Positions 9,072 to 18,621 of a DNA stretch of 64,000 nt are shown here, piece after piece. A program made the translations under genes and the position numbers. The notes beneath the pieces are model-generated. The model saw only the letters and a list, made by a program, of their open reading frames with translations, ran no database searches and had not been told where the DNA came from. Source of the DNA: G965214625 sp965214625 (lineage in GTDB: Bacteria; Pseudomonadota; Gammaproteobacteria; Arenicellales; Poriferihabitantaceae); the NCBI GenBank assembly GCA_965214625.1, contig OZ243962.1:1922001-1986000 (forward strand), in the 5' to 3' direction. Numbering within the stretch: position 1 is the stretch's first letter; the number at the start of each line of letters is the position of its first letter.

Positions 9072-10727
9072 TTACATGTTGGTATAATTGGGTCCCCCCG
9101 TGCCTTCGGGTGTTACCCAAGTGATATTTTTTGTTGGATCCTTGATATCACAGGTCTTGCAGTGCACACAATTCTGGGCATTGATATGAAGTTCGGGGTG
9201 GGTATCGGTGTTCAGAAACTCATACACACCGGCAGGACAGAATCGCTGTTCCGGTCCAGAGTAGGTCATCAGGTTGACTGTTACTGCGCGGTCGGATTCT
9301 GATAATTGCAGGTGCACCGGTTGATCTTCTTCATGATTTGTATTCGATAGATAAACAGACGAAGTTTTGTCAAAGCTCAGTTTTCCATCCGGTTTCGGAT
9401 AGGAGATTGGGTTGCAATCGGAAGCGGGTTTCGTTGATTCGTGATCGGGTACCGGGTCCGTCAGCCTGAACGGCAGTTTGCCGCCGAATATGTTCTGGTC
9501 AATAAAGTTGTAGGTGCCACCACCCCAAGTCCCGAGTTTGTGTAAGGCGGCTCCAAAATTTCTTGACTGATAGAGTTCCTTGTATAACCAGGAGTCATTG
9601 AAATGTGGCTCAAAATCTTCCAGTTTGCCGGTCCCATTCAATGTATTGAACACTGTTTCAGCGGCGAGGATTCCGGATTTCATTGCCGTGTGGGAGCCTT
9701 TTATTTTTGAAAAATTTAACGTTCCTGCATTACATCCGATCAGTAATGCGTTTGGCAGGGTCATTTTAGGGAGTGCGTTCAGCCCACCCTTGGTAATTGC
9801 CCGTGCTCCATAAGCGATGCGCTCTCCCCCTTCAAGATAGTGTCTGATTTCGGGATGGTGTTTGAGCCGTTGCAGTTCATCAAAGGGACTAAGATAAGGA
9901 TTGGCATACGAAAGATCGGTAATGAGGCCCATTGATACCAGATTTTCTCCCAGGTGATACAAAAAGGATCCACCGGAGGCCCCGTTTTCTGATAGCGGCC
10001 AGCCGGCACCATGGAGTACCCGCCCTGGTCGATGTTTTTCGCTGTCTATTGTCCAAAGCTCCTTGATTCCAATGCCATAGTGCTGGGTTTCGCGATCCCG
10101 GTCCAGATCGAATCGGCTGATCAGTTGCTTGCCCAGATGCCCGCGGCAACCCTCCGCAAACAGCGTCACTTTTGCATGTAACTCCATACCTGCTTCATAG
10201 GCCGGTTTTCGATGGCCATCCGCTCCCCGGCCCATTTCTCCCGTTGCGACCCCCTTGATACTGCCATCTTCATGGAACAGCACTTCAGAGGCGGGGAACC
10301 CGGGAAAGATTTCTACTCCCAGAGACTCCGCCTGTTCTCCCAACCAGCGGCAGACCTCTCCGAGACTGACGATATAATTCCCATTATTGTGCATCGGCTT
10401 TGGTACCATCCACAGTGGCATCCTGAGGGCTTTTTGTGCACTTGTGAACATCAATACGCGGTCTTCTTTGACGGGTGTATTGAGCGGCGCGCCTTTTTCC
10501 TGCCAGTCGGGAAACAATTCGTTCAGGGCTCTGGGTTCGAAGATGGCACCGGATAAAATATGGGCTCCGACCTCAGAGCCTTTTTCGAGTACCACAATGC
10601 TGAGTTCCTTCCCGCTTTCCTGGGCAAGCAGCATCAGCTTGCAGGCCGCTGCCAGTCCGGCTGGGCCTGCGCCCACGATGACGACGTCAACTTCCATGGA
10701 TTCACGTTCAATCGACTGTTCTGACAT
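9072..10727 (-). CDS. Electron-transfer flavoprotein:ubiquinone oxidoreductase
   Basis: Passes electrons from ETF, reduced by acyl-CoA dehydrogenases, into the ubiquinone pool at the inner membrane. At 551 residues it has the usual length. The N-terminal FAD-binding motif is VVIVGAGPAGLAAA at about residues 14-27, followed by LEKGSEVGAHILSGA. The C-terminal ferredoxin-like domain has four [4Fe-4S] ligands at C497, C520, C523 and C526 (CPAGVYEF; NCVHCKTCDIKDP) and the typical ending GGPNYTNM. It is divergently oriented to argD with 117 bases between them. It is the natural electron outlet for the acyl-CoA dehydrogenase encoded at 40102-41328, although the two are not linked. Confidence 0.96.
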   Translation of the reverse strand: MSEQSIERESMEVDVVIVGAGPAGLAAACKLMLLAQESGKELSIVVLEKGSEVGAHILSGAIFEPRALNELFPDWQEKGAPLNTPVKEDRVLMFTSAQKALRMPLWMVPKPMHNNGNYIVSLGEVCRWLGEQAESLGVEIFPGFPASEVLFHEDGSIKGVATGEMGRGADGHRKPAYEAGMELHAKVTLFAEGCRGHLGKQLISRFDLDRDRETQHYGIGIKELWTIDSEKHRPGRVLHGAGWPLSENGASGGSFLYHLGENLVSMGLITDLSYANPYLSPFDELQRLKHHPEIRHYLEGGERIAYGARAITKGGLNALPKMTLPNALLIGCNAGTLNFSKIKGSHTAMKSGILAAETVFNTLNGTGKLEDFEPHFNDSWLYKELYQSRNFGAALHKLGTWGGGTYNFIDQNIFGGKLPFRLTDPVPDHESTKPASDCNPISYPKPDGKLSFDKTSSVYLSNTNHEEDQPVHLQLSESDRAVTVNLMTYSGPEQRFCPAGVYEFLNTDTHPELHINAQNCVHCKTCDIKDPTKNITWVTPEGTGGPNYTNM

Positions 10728-10844
10728 GGTACTGGTCTCTTTCTCTGCTGGTCAGGTGAAAAATAATAAATTAGCGTAATATTCTGCTATCGATCCAGTT
10801 AAAATGCCACCTCTTTCTATCAGCACAGTGAAGCAAGTGAAACG

Positions 10845-12122
10845 ATGGCAATGCCAGCATCCAAAGACAGACTGAAGACCGTATCCCAACCAGAATCTGC
10901 TTCCGTCAGGAAAACGTATGATGATGTGATGGTGCCGAATTATGCGCCCATGCAGATCGTGCCGGCAAAAGGAGTGGGATCACGGCTATGGGATGTGGAG
11001 GGGAACGAGTACATCGATTTTGCGGCAGGGATCGCGGTCAGCGTATTGGGCCATGCCCATCCCCTGTTGGTCGAGACATTGACCCGACAGGCAAACTGCT
11101 TCTGGCACGTCAGCAACCTGTTGGTCAATCAGCCGAGTATCGAACTGGCTGAGCGGTTATGTCATCTGACATTCGCGCAAAAAGTGTTTTTTGCCAACTC
11201 AGGTGCGGAAGTCAATGAAGCGGCATTGAAGCTCGCGAGACGCCATGCGCTGGATCACTTTGGTCCCAACAAGATCAATATTGTCGCGTTTGATCATTCT
11301 TTCCATGGACGCACATTTTTCACGGTCAGTGTCGGTGGGCAGGAAAAATACAGGCAGGGATTCGGACCGAATCCAGATGGGATTTTTCATCTTCCCTTCA
11401 ACGATAGTGGTGCCATTACTGATTTTTTTGAGCGTCGTGGAGATGAGACCTGTTGTGTCATTCTTGAGCCGATTCAGGGAGAGGGCGGTGTCAGGCCCGT
11501 GACAAAGGAGTTTGCGCAGACCATCAGCAGGTTGTGCAAGCAGCACGAGGCGTTGATGATAATGGATGAAGTTCAAACCGGCGTGGGCCGGTCAGGCCAA
11601 TTTTACATGTACCAGAAATTGGATGTGATCCCGGATATCCTGACAACCGCAAAAGGCTTGGGCGGTGGATTTCCCATCGGTGCGATGCTGACAACGGATT
11701 CGATCGCACAAAGCCTGGCTGTCGGAACACACGGCAGTACATTCGGCGGAAACCCGATGGCCTGCGCGGTTGCAAACAAAATCATTCAGTTGCTATGTGA
11801 ATCGGATTTGCTGTCGCAGGTCGACGCAAAAAGTCGGATGCTGATAACAGGGCTTGAGCGTATCGGACAAAACTATGATTTATTTTCCGAAATACGGGGG
11901 GAGGGGTTACTGATAGGATGTGAGTTGAGTGAAGCGTGGAAGGACCAAGCACGGGATATTTTGAACAGCTGCATGAAAGAAGGACTGATGGTATTGGTTG
12001 CCGGCACCAATGTGCTGAGACTGGCACCGGCACTGAATATCAACGATAACGACCTTCAAGCGGGATTGGAAAGACTGGAAAAAGCGGTGAGGCGGTTATC
12101 GCGTGATCGTGATACGGCCTGA
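10845..12122 (+). CDS. argD: Acetylornithine/succinyldiaminopimelate aminotransferase
   Basis: Class III PLP aminotransferase, 425 residues. The PLP lysine is K270 in TTAKGLGGGFPIGAM; MDEVQTGVGRSG supplies the cofactor Asp, and FANSGAEVNEAALKLAR and HGSTFGGNPMACAVA are further family signatures. It makes N-acetylornithine in arginine synthesis and usually also serves in lysine synthesis. Compared with E. coli ArgD it has about 15 extra N-terminal residues (MAMPASKDRLKTVSQPE); a later start is possible but no better ATG is obvious. argB lies about 4 kb away on the other strand. A related 4-aminobutyrate aminotransferase role cannot be fully excluded. Confidence 0.88.
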   Translation: MAMPASKDRLKTVSQPESASVRKTYDDVMVPNYAPMQIVPAKGVGSRLWDVEGNEYIDFAAGIAVSVLGHAHPLLVETLTRQANCFWHVSNLLVNQPSIELAERLCHLTFAQKVFFANSGAEVNEAALKLARRHALDHFGPNKINIVAFDHSFHGRTFFTVSVGGQEKYRQGFGPNPDGIFHLPFNDSGAITDFFERRGDETCCVILEPIQGEGGVRPVTKEFAQTISRLCKQHEALMIMDEVQTGVGRSGQFYMYQKLDVIPDILTTAKGLGGGFPIGAMLTTDSIAQSLAVGTHGSTFGGNPMACAVANKIIQLLCESDLLSQVDAKSRMLITGLERIGQNYDLFSEIRGEGLLIGCELSEAWKDQARDILNSCMKEGLMVLVAGTNVLRLAPALNINDNDLQAGLERLEKAVRRLSRDRDTA

Positions 12123-12351
12123 ATCGGTCAGATCATCGATGCAAGGTAAGTGATTCAGTGGTTTCAGCATGTTCAACGCTTCGCCGCCAATTTGAAAACA
12201 GCCCAGCTGCGAACCAGCCAAGTGCGAGTAGGTTGACATGCTTTTTGTCGAAGTAATATCAAAATCTCTGGTTTCTGTATGCACTCGAACTGTCTGACCC
12301 GGGTCCTTTCAGTGAGTTCGTCATGGATCCCGAATCTAGCGGCAACGAGGT

Positions 12352-13125
12352 TTATCTCTCTACAAATGCCCGTTCTATCACATATTCCCGGAAATCACTT
12401 TTTCGGGTTTCCTTGAAGCCCATTTCGCTGAGAATTTGACCAAGACTTTTCAGCATCCCGGGACTGCCGCAAAGCATAAAGCGGTCATGTTCAACAGACA
12501 ATGGCGGCAATCCGATATCTTCCAGTAACTTGCCGCTTTGCATTAGTTCGGTGATTCGGCCATAGTTCTTGTAGGGCTCTCTTGTCACTGCGGGATAGTA
12601 GACGAGTTTTTGTTTTACGCTGTCGCCAAAATAGCGATTGTTTCGCAGTTCTTTGGTAATCAACTGTTGGTAGGTCAGTTCGTTGATATACCGACAGCCA
12701 TGCACCAAAATGACCTTGTCGAAGTTTTCATAGACTTCCGGATCTTTGATAATTGACAAAAATGGGGCCAGGCCGGTACCGGTACTCAGGAGATAAAGGT
12801 GACTTCCGGGCTTGAGATGGTCCCACAAGAGAGTACCCGTTGGTTTCTTGCTGACCAATAATTCGTCACCTACCTGGATATGCTGCAATCGCGAAGTGAG
12901 CGGTCCTTCCTGTACCTTGATGCTGTAGAACTCAAGATAGTCCTCGTAATTGGAACTGGCCATACTATAGGCCCTCATCAGTGGCTTGCCGTCAACTTCA
13001 ATGCCGATCATTGCAAACTCACCATTACGAAAGCGAAGCGACGGGTCGCGGGTTGTCTTGATGGTAAACAGTTTGTCTGACCAGTGATGAACCTCAATAA
13101 CTTTTTCGGTATGTGCTTGCGCCAT
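12352..13125 (-). CDS. fpr: Ferredoxin/flavodoxin-NADP reductase
   Basis: 257-residue FAD enzyme moving electrons between NADPH and ferredoxin or flavodoxin. The FAD-binding motif is RAYSMAS, the NADP-binding motifs are LLSTGTGLAPFLSI and MLCGSPGMLKSL, and the C-terminus YVIERAFVER is the signature ending of bacterial Fpr subclass I. The start ATG follows directly from a typical N-terminus. The gene ends convergently with argD; about 230 bases of featureless DNA lie between. Confidence 0.94.
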   Translation of the reverse strand: MAQAHTEKVIEVHHWSDKLFTIKTTRDPSLRFRNGEFAMIGIEVDGKPLMRAYSMASSNYEDYLEFYSIKVQEGPLTSRLQHIQVGDELLVSKKPTGTLLWDHLKPGSHLYLLSTGTGLAPFLSIIKDPEVYENFDKVILVHGCRYINELTYQQLITKELRNNRYFGDSVKQKLVYYPAVTREPYKNYGRITELMQSGKLLEDIGLPPLSVEHDRFMLCGSPGMLKSLGQILSEMGFKETRKSDFREYVIERAFVER

Positions 13126-13467
13126 TTTTAAAAAATGAAATTTTCCGGTAAACGGTAAGTGAGTATGAATCAGTGTATTTCAACCATTTGCTACAACTTT
13201 CTGTAGATCCAGCCACAGGATGATAACGCTTGTCAGGTTTATCTTCCGCGGCAGGCGATATATGCCGAACGGGAGTCGTCATGTTACCTCAAGAAATGGT
13301 CAGCGCTCAATTCAAACTTTTCCGCTTTCTCTTTCCATCGAACGGATCAAGGCTGTTCTTGGTCAACAGCCAACATCACAATGTTGTCTGCCGGGAAGCG
13401 GGAAATGTGCACCTCGGTCAGTGACTGTCTCAGCCGGGCAGATGAGGGGTCTGCCATTCTTGACGTT
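13126..13467. other. Intergenic stretch upstream of fpr
   Basis: About 340 bases between fpr and nudC, both on the minus strand. A 64-codon plus-strand frame at 13230-13424 has no recognisable motif and no supporting neighbour, so it is not called as a gene. The stretch should hold the fpr promoter. Confidence 0.35.
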
Positions 13468-14442
13468 TCACCGGGCTCGATGACATCTGATCCATAATTG
13501 AATGAGTGTATAGGCAATCGAATCTTTCCGAGGCAGTGTCGGCCCGGAATGTGATTCATCGTATTCGGCCATGTCAAGCACCTGATCCAAGGTAAACCAT
13601 TGGGCATCCTCCAGGTTGTCGTGGGTAATATCGATACACGTATCGATTGCCTGCGCCTGGAACCCGAGCATCATCGAAGAAGGAAAAGGCCAGGGCTGGG
13701 AGTTGATATACCTTACCTTGTCCACACTGATGCCGGCCTCTTCCTTGACTTCCCTGATCACGGCTTCTTCCAGTGTTTCACCCAGGTCAACATAACCGGC
13801 CAGCGTCGAATACATGTTGCCGGGCAACCCGGCATGTCTTCCGAGCAGGCATTGTGGGCGGCGACTGGCGGAACGCCGCTGCTCAACCAGCATGATCACC
13901 GCCGGTTCGATTCGTGGGTAAGTCTCTCTTGCACAAGATGGATCGAGGCACTTTTTCATGTGCCCCCCTCTGAATGAGCGCAGAGGGTTGCCACAGTAAC
14001 TACAAAACCGGTGGTGGCGATGCCAGAAGCTGATGCCTCTGGCATAGGCCAGGATGGCCGCATCAACCCCTGACAGCCCCATGCCAACATGTCGAAGATC
14101 AATGAAGACGGCCCCCGGTTTCACGTGGTCAATCCATTGTTGGGCGGTTGGGTTTTCCATTTCACCCAGATCAAGTGCAAAAATCGGGGAGGATGTCATC
14201 TGTCCAAGATAAATCATGTCGGTGGACTGCCTTATGACGGAAGTGACGGCTGAGGCGTCAAGAAAGACCGCTTCGACTGTCGATTTGCCTCCAGGATACA
14301 GCACCAGATTGGCTTCGTTGCACAGCATCAGAAATTGTGCGTTTTCAGCGTCCCGCTGGCGTTGCAGCCATTCCTCATTTTCCCGTAATACCGAATGACG
14401 GTTCAACGGCATGCCGGTATAGGTGGGAGGCAAAATAGTCAA
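13468..14442 (-). CDS. nudC: NAD+ diphosphatase / NAD-capped RNA hydrolase
   Basis: Nudix hydrolase that cleaves NADH and NAD-capped RNA. The zinc module has four cysteines (CSYCG and CLDPSC). The Nudix box GYVDLGETLEEAVIREVKEEAGI matches GX5EX7REUXEEXGU, and SQPWPFPSSMM is the hallmark of the NudC subfamily. Length is 324 residues, longer than E. coli NudC (257) because of a full N-terminal domain, as seen in other proteobacteria. The frame opens with TTG at 14442; the first ATG is 14412. The upstream residues (LPPTYTGMPLNRHS) look family-like, so the longer start is kept with caution. It lies 23 bases after typA and is probably co-transcribed with argB-typA. Confidence 0.92.
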   Translation of the reverse strand: MTILPPTYTGMPLNRHSVLRENEEWLQRQRDAENAQFLMLCNEANLVLYPGGKSTVEAVFLDASAVTSVIRQSTDMIYLGQMTSSPIFALDLGEMENPTAQQWIDHVKPGAVFIDLRHVGMGLSGVDAAILAYARGISFWHRHHRFCSYCGNPLRSFRGGHMKKCLDPSCARETYPRIEPAVIMLVEQRRSASRRPQCLLGRHAGLPGNMYSTLAGYVDLGETLEEAVIREVKEEAGISVDKVRYINSQPWPFPSSMMLGFQAQAIDTCIDITHDNLEDAQWFTLDQVLDMAEYDESHSGPTLPRKDSIAYTLIQLWIRCHRAR

Positions 14443-14465
14443 TATGCTGTCTGGTCTGATTGAGA

Positions 14466-16295
14466 TTAGGCCGTCTTTTTTAGACGAGAAGCTTGTTTGC
14501 GCTGGTGTTCGTACAGCAATTTTTTCCGGATCCGTACATTGTGAGGGGTGATTTCAACCAACTCGTCATCCTCAATCATTGCGAGGGCAGATTCAAGGGT
14601 CAGCTTGATAGGAGGTTCCAGAATGATGCTGTCATCTTTTCGGGATGCGCGGATATTGGTTAATTGTTTGCCTTTGAGGGGATTGACGGCGAGATCATTG
14701 CCCTTGGAATGCAGGCCGATAATCTGTCCTTCGTAGACTTCCGTATTGGGTTTGATGAGCAATCGACCCCGTTCCTGCAGATTAAACAGTGCGAACGCGA
14801 GTGCTTTCCCGGTTTTGGTCGAGACCAGTGCGCCGTTATGGCGATGATGGTGGCGATTTTCTTTCGCCACGGGAGCATACCGTTCAAATGCGTGATATAG
14901 CAGTCCGGTTCCAGACGTTAGGGTCATGAACTCGGTTTGAAAACCAATCAGCCTTTGAGCCGGGATCGAATAATCCAGCCGGGTGCGGCCCTGGCCATCG
15001 GGTTGCATATTCTTCAACTGGCCGTGACGTGTACCCAGGGCATCCATGATAGCGCCTTGATGTTGTTCTTCTATGTCGACGCTGAGTTCCTCCCAAGGTT
15101 CGCACAATAGGCCATCAATACGCCGGCAGATCACCTGAGGGCGGGAGACAGCAACCTCATAGCCTTCCCGACGCATATTTTCAAGCAAGATGGACAAATG
15201 TAACTCGCCCCTTCCGGAAACCTGAAAGATATCCGGGTCTGTAGTGTCCTTGACTCGCAGGGCAACATTGTGGATCAATTCTCGTCGCAGGCGATCCCCA
15301 ATTTGCTGGGAAGTGACATATTTGCCTTCTTTACCGGCAAACGGGGCGGTGTTTACCTGGAAGTACATGGTGACCGTTGGCTCATCAACTTTGAGCGACG
15401 GCAATGCTTGGGGATTGTCGGAAGAACACAAGGTATCGGAAATACCGAGTTGCTCAAACCCGCTGACGGCAACGATATCGCCAGCATCAGCGTGATCAAT
15501 CTCGATCTTTTTCAGACCATGAAAACCGAATAGCTGCAATATTCGCCCACTTCTTATTTTTCCGAATCGGTCAATGGCACTGACCGGGGTTTTCGGGCGA
15601 ATCTGACCTCGGGTAATGCGACCGATACCGATCGTCCCGACATAGCGGGAATAATCCAACGAGGATATCTGCATTTGAAATTCTCCGTCAGAAGTCACTT
15701 TCGGCGGTGGGACCTGGTTGATGATCGTCTCGAAGAGGGCCGTCATATCACGGGCACGATGGTGTGCAATGTGTGAGGCATAGCCTTCCACAGCGGAGGC
15801 GTAAAGCACCGGAAAATCAAGTTGAGCTTCACTGGCGTCGAGTCGATCAAACAAGTCAAATGTCTGGTCGAGCACCCACTCTGGCCGTGCTCCGTCCCGG
15901 TCTACTTTATTAATGACCACAATCGGTTTGAGGCCATGATCGAATGCCTTCTTTGTCACAAACCGGGTTTGCGGCATTGGCCCCTCGACGGCATCAACCA
16001 AAAGCAATACCGAGTCTACCATGGACAAGATACGCTCTACTTCACCGCCAAAATCCGCGTGTCCCGGTGTATCGACGATATTGATGCGATAGCCTTCCCA
16101 TCGAATCGTTGTGTTTTTCGAGAGAATGGTGATGCCCCGTTCCCTCTCAATTTCATTCGAATCCATGACCCGTTCCACCGGCCCGAACCGGTCCCCGAGC
16201 GTCCCCGATTGTTGTAGCAATCGATCAACCAACGTCGTTTTCCCATGATCAACATGGGCAATAATGGCAATGTTGCGCAGATTTGAAATGGCCAT
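14466..16295 (-). CDS. typA: Ribosome-associated GTPase TypA/BipA
   Basis: Translational GTPase of the EF-G family that acts in 50S assembly and stress adaptation. At 609 residues it has normal length. GTPase motifs: G1 AHVDHGKTT, G2 RGITILSKN, G3 DTPGHADFGGEV and G4 NKVDRDGARP, followed by domain II, the EF-G-like domain V (SGRGELHLSILLENMRREGYE) and the TypA-specific C-terminal domain. Its start is 7 bases after the argB stop, indicating an operon argB-typA-nudC. Confidence 0.97.
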   Translation of the reverse strand: MAISNLRNIAIIAHVDHGKTTLVDRLLQQSGTLGDRFGPVERVMDSNEIERERGITILSKNTTIRWEGYRINIVDTPGHADFGGEVERILSMVDSVLLLVDAVEGPMPQTRFVTKKAFDHGLKPIVVINKVDRDGARPEWVLDQTFDLFDRLDASEAQLDFPVLYASAVEGYASHIAHHRARDMTALFETIINQVPPPKVTSDGEFQMQISSLDYSRYVGTIGIGRITRGQIRPKTPVSAIDRFGKIRSGRILQLFGFHGLKKIEIDHADAGDIVAVSGFEQLGISDTLCSSDNPQALPSLKVDEPTVTMYFQVNTAPFAGKEGKYVTSQQIGDRLRRELIHNVALRVKDTTDPDIFQVSGRGELHLSILLENMRREGYEVAVSRPQVICRRIDGLLCEPWEELSVDIEEQHQGAIMDALGTRHGQLKNMQPDGQGRTRLDYSIPAQRLIGFQTEFMTLTSGTGLLYHAFERYAPVAKENRHHHRHNGALVSTKTGKALAFALFNLQERGRLLIKPNTEVYEGQIIGLHSKGNDLAVNPLKGKQLTNIRASRKDDSIILEPPIKLTLESALAMIEDDELVEITPHNVRIRKKLLYEHQRKQASRLKKTA

Positions 16296-16302
16296 CAGTA
16301 CA

Positions 16303-17196
16303 TCAGTCGCTGATTAGGGTGCCGATGCCGGTATCGGTAAACAACTCCAGTAACAGGGCATGTTCAATTCGACCATCAATAATCAAGGCACTGTCAACTC
16401 CATTGACCACGGCATCCAGCGCACAGTCGACCTTGGGGATCATGCCTTCTGAAATGGTGCCATCCGATAACAAATCACCGATCCGGTCGGTTTTAAGATC
16501 AGCCATCAGCCGACCTTGCCGGTCCAGCACCCCGGGTGTGTTGGTCAGCAACAGCAGTTTTTCAGCCGCAAGCGTGATGGCCAGTTTTCCTGCGACCAGG
16601 TCAGCATTGATATTGTATGTTTGATTGTCTTCACCGACGCCGATGGGTGCAATCACGGGAATGAAAGCCCGGGTGTCGAGCAGCTGAACGATACGTGGGT
16701 CGATGGAGGCCACTTCGCCAACATGTCCGTAATCGATAATTTCGTTTTTTTCGAGAAGCGGGTCCCCCTTCTTGACATCGAGCTTTCGGGCTTTGATCAA
16801 ATGTCCGTCTTTGCCGGTGAGTCCGACCGCCCGTCCGCCCAGTGAATTAATCAGGTTCACGATTTCCTTGTTGACCAGTCCACCCAAGACCATTTCCACG
16901 ACATCCATTGTTTCGCTGTCGGTGACGCGCATGCCATCCACAAAGCGGGATTCTTTGCCGATTTTGGCCAGTATTTTACTGATCTGCGGTCCACCCCCAT
17001 GGACGATCACCGGATTGATTCCGACCAGTTTCATCAATATGACATCCTGGGCAAAGCTTTCCTTCAGATTTTGTTTGACCATGGCGTGACCACCGTACTT
17101 GATGACAATGGTTTTCCCCTGAAATCGTCTGATATAAGGCAACGCCTCAGTGAGGACCTCCGCAGTTCGATGTGAGCCTGTCTTGCTAAAACCCAT
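16303..17196 (-). CDS. argB: Acetylglutamate kinase
   Basis: Phosphorylates N-acetylglutamate, the second step of arginine synthesis. The 297-residue amino-acid-kinase fold has KYGGHAMV near the N-terminus, VIVHGGGPQIS, a substrate-binding region GMRVTDSETMDVVEMVLGG and the nucleotide-binding NINADLVAGKLA. The N-terminal extension of about 25 residues (HRTAEVLTEALPYIRRFQGKT) is the helix found in arginine-inhibitable hexameric forms, which suggests feedback control by arginine (inference). It is the first gene of the argB-typA-nudC set. Confidence 0.96.
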   Translation of the reverse strand: MGFSKTGSHRTAEVLTEALPYIRRFQGKTIVIKYGGHAMVKQNLKESFAQDVILMKLVGINPVIVHGGGPQISKILAKIGKESRFVDGMRVTDSETMDVVEMVLGGLVNKEIVNLINSLGGRAVGLTGKDGHLIKARKLDVKKGDPLLEKNEIIDYGHVGEVASIDPRIVQLLDTRAFIPVIAPIGVGEDNQTYNINADLVAGKLAITLAAEKLLLLTNTPGVLDRQGRLMADLKTDRIGDLLSDGTISEGMIPKVDCALDAVVNGVDSALIIDGRIEHALLLELFTDTGIGTLISD

Positions 17197-17315
17197 TTTT
17201 GGTCGGTGTTGCGATTAAGATGCTGAAAGGAACCGTATTCTACTCGAAAAAGACACGGTCAGAATAAATCAGGATTCTGATTGCGTTGTCTTCGGTGAAC
17301 AAAATATGCTATATT

Positions 17316-17350
17316 CAGAATATATAAAGATATCTTTATATATAATTCTG
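17316..17350. promoter_or_regulatory. Long AT-rich inverted repeat upstream of metK
   Basis: The core 17320-17343 is a perfect 24-base palindrome centred on GATATC. It is extended by CAGAAT (17316-17321) pairing with ATTCTG (17345-17350), with a three-base bulge on the right arm. It is followed at 17359-17364 by TAAAAT, a possible -10 element, which would place the -35 region inside the right arm. No T tract follows, so it is not a simple terminator. Candidate operator or hairpin controlling metK; function inferred. Confidence 0.45.
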
Positions 17351-17418
17351 GTTTCGTGTAAAATTCCCTGTTTGCGCTGCCATTGTGCAGGCATAGGATA
17401 GCTTGAGGTCTAAAATTA

Positions 17419-18585
17419 ATGTCAAAGTCATTTTTATTTACGTCCGAATCGGTCTCTGAAGGCCATCCCGACAAGGTCGCGGATCAGGTTTCTGATTCCG
17501 TACTGGATGCATTGCTGGAGCAAGATCCGCATTCTCGTGTTGCTTGCGAAACCCTGGTGAATACCGGCATGGTGGTGATTTCAGGTGAGATCACAAGCAA
17601 TGCAGTGGTTGATTTCCCTGCTGTCGTTCGCCAGACGCTCAAGGAGATCGGCTACAACTCCTCGGAAATGGGATTTGATTTCAACAGTTGCGCCGTCATC
17701 GTGTCACTGGACAAGCAGTCGCCCGATATTGCACAGGGTGTCAATGAGGACGAAGGGCTTCATCTTGATCAGGGTGCCGGCGACCAGGGACTGATGTTTG
17801 GTTATGCCTGTAATGAAACCGATGTGTTGATGCCTTTCCCAATTACCTATTCACACAGGCTGGTCAGAAAACAGGCCGAGGTGCGCAAGTCCGGACAGCT
17901 TGCCTGGTTGAGGCCCGATGCAAAATCGCAAGTTACCGTTCGCTATGAAGACAACACGCCGAAGTCGATTGATACCGTTGTACTGTCGACGCAGCATGAA
18001 GAGGGAATCAGTTACGCGGATCTCTCCGAGGCGGTGATTGAGGAAATCATCAAGCCGGTGCTGCCCGAAGACATGATCACGACCGACACGCGTTTTCTGG
18101 TGAATCCAACCGGTCGGTTCGTGATTGGTGGACCGGTGGGCGACTGCGGGCTGACGGGACGGAAGATTATTGTTGATACCTATGGCGGATCAGCGCATCA
18201 CGGCGGCGGTGCTTTCTCTGGCAAGGATCCTTCAAAGGTGGACCGCTCGGCGGCTTACGCGACGCGACATGTTGCCAAAAACGTCGTGGCAGCCGGGCTG
18301 GCGGACAAATGTGAAGTCCAGGTGGCCTATGCGATCGGAGTGGCACAGCCGGTGTCAGTGATGGTGGAAACGTTCGGTACCGGCAAAATCAGTGATGAAA
18401 ACATCGAGGCATTGATTCATTCCCATTTTGACCTTCGACCCAAAGCAATCGTCACCAGTTTGGATCTGTTACGCCCCATTTATCGACAATCGGCGGCCTA
18501 TGGCCATTTCGGTCGAACTGAATCGGCGTTTACGTGGGAAGCCACTGATCAAGCGGACGCGTTGAAGGCGGCTGCCGGAATTTGA
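17419..18585 (+). CDS. metK: S-adenosylmethionine synthetase
   Basis: Makes S-adenosylmethionine from methionine and ATP. The 388-residue protein has the N-terminal FTSESVSEGHPDKVADQ, the ATP motif GAGDQGLMFGYA, the P-loop-like GGGAFSGKDPSKVDRS and TYGGSAHHG. A GAGGT ribosome binding site lies about 10 bases before ATG 17419. Its product feeds the methyltransferases in the window (25708-26826 and 51880-52536). The next gene, ahcY, 36 bases on, recycles the S-adenosylhomocysteine they release. Confidence 0.98.
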   Translation: MSKSFLFTSESVSEGHPDKVADQVSDSVLDALLEQDPHSRVACETLVNTGMVVISGEITSNAVVDFPAVVRQTLKEIGYNSSEMGFDFNSCAVIVSLDKQSPDIAQGVNEDEGLHLDQGAGDQGLMFGYACNETDVLMPFPITYSHRLVRKQAEVRKSGQLAWLRPDAKSQVTVRYEDNTPKSIDTVVLSTQHEEGISYADLSEAVIEEIIKPVLPEDMITTDTRFLVNPTGRFVIGGPVGDCGLTGRKIIVDTYGGSAHHGGGAFSGKDPSKVDRSAAYATRHVAKNVVAAGLADKCEVQVAYAIGVAQPVSVMVETFGTGKISDENIEALIHSHFDLRPKAIVTSLDLLRPIYRQSAAYGHFGRTESAFTWEATDQADALKAAAGI

Positions 18586-18621
18586 TTTTCATGATTATTA
18601 TTTATTTAACAGGAAGCGACC

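Noticed and set aside
13357..13366. TTGGTCAAC-like sequence upstream of fpr
   Set aside because: Half-site only, far from the purine genes and with no matching left arm; expected by chance.
13230..13424. 64-codon plus-strand frame between fpr and nudC
   Set aside because: No domain, no ribosome binding site and unlike any family I know; treated as non-coding.
18586..18621. SAH riboswitch between metK and ahcY
   Set aside because: The gap is only 36 bases, too short for the known aptamer.
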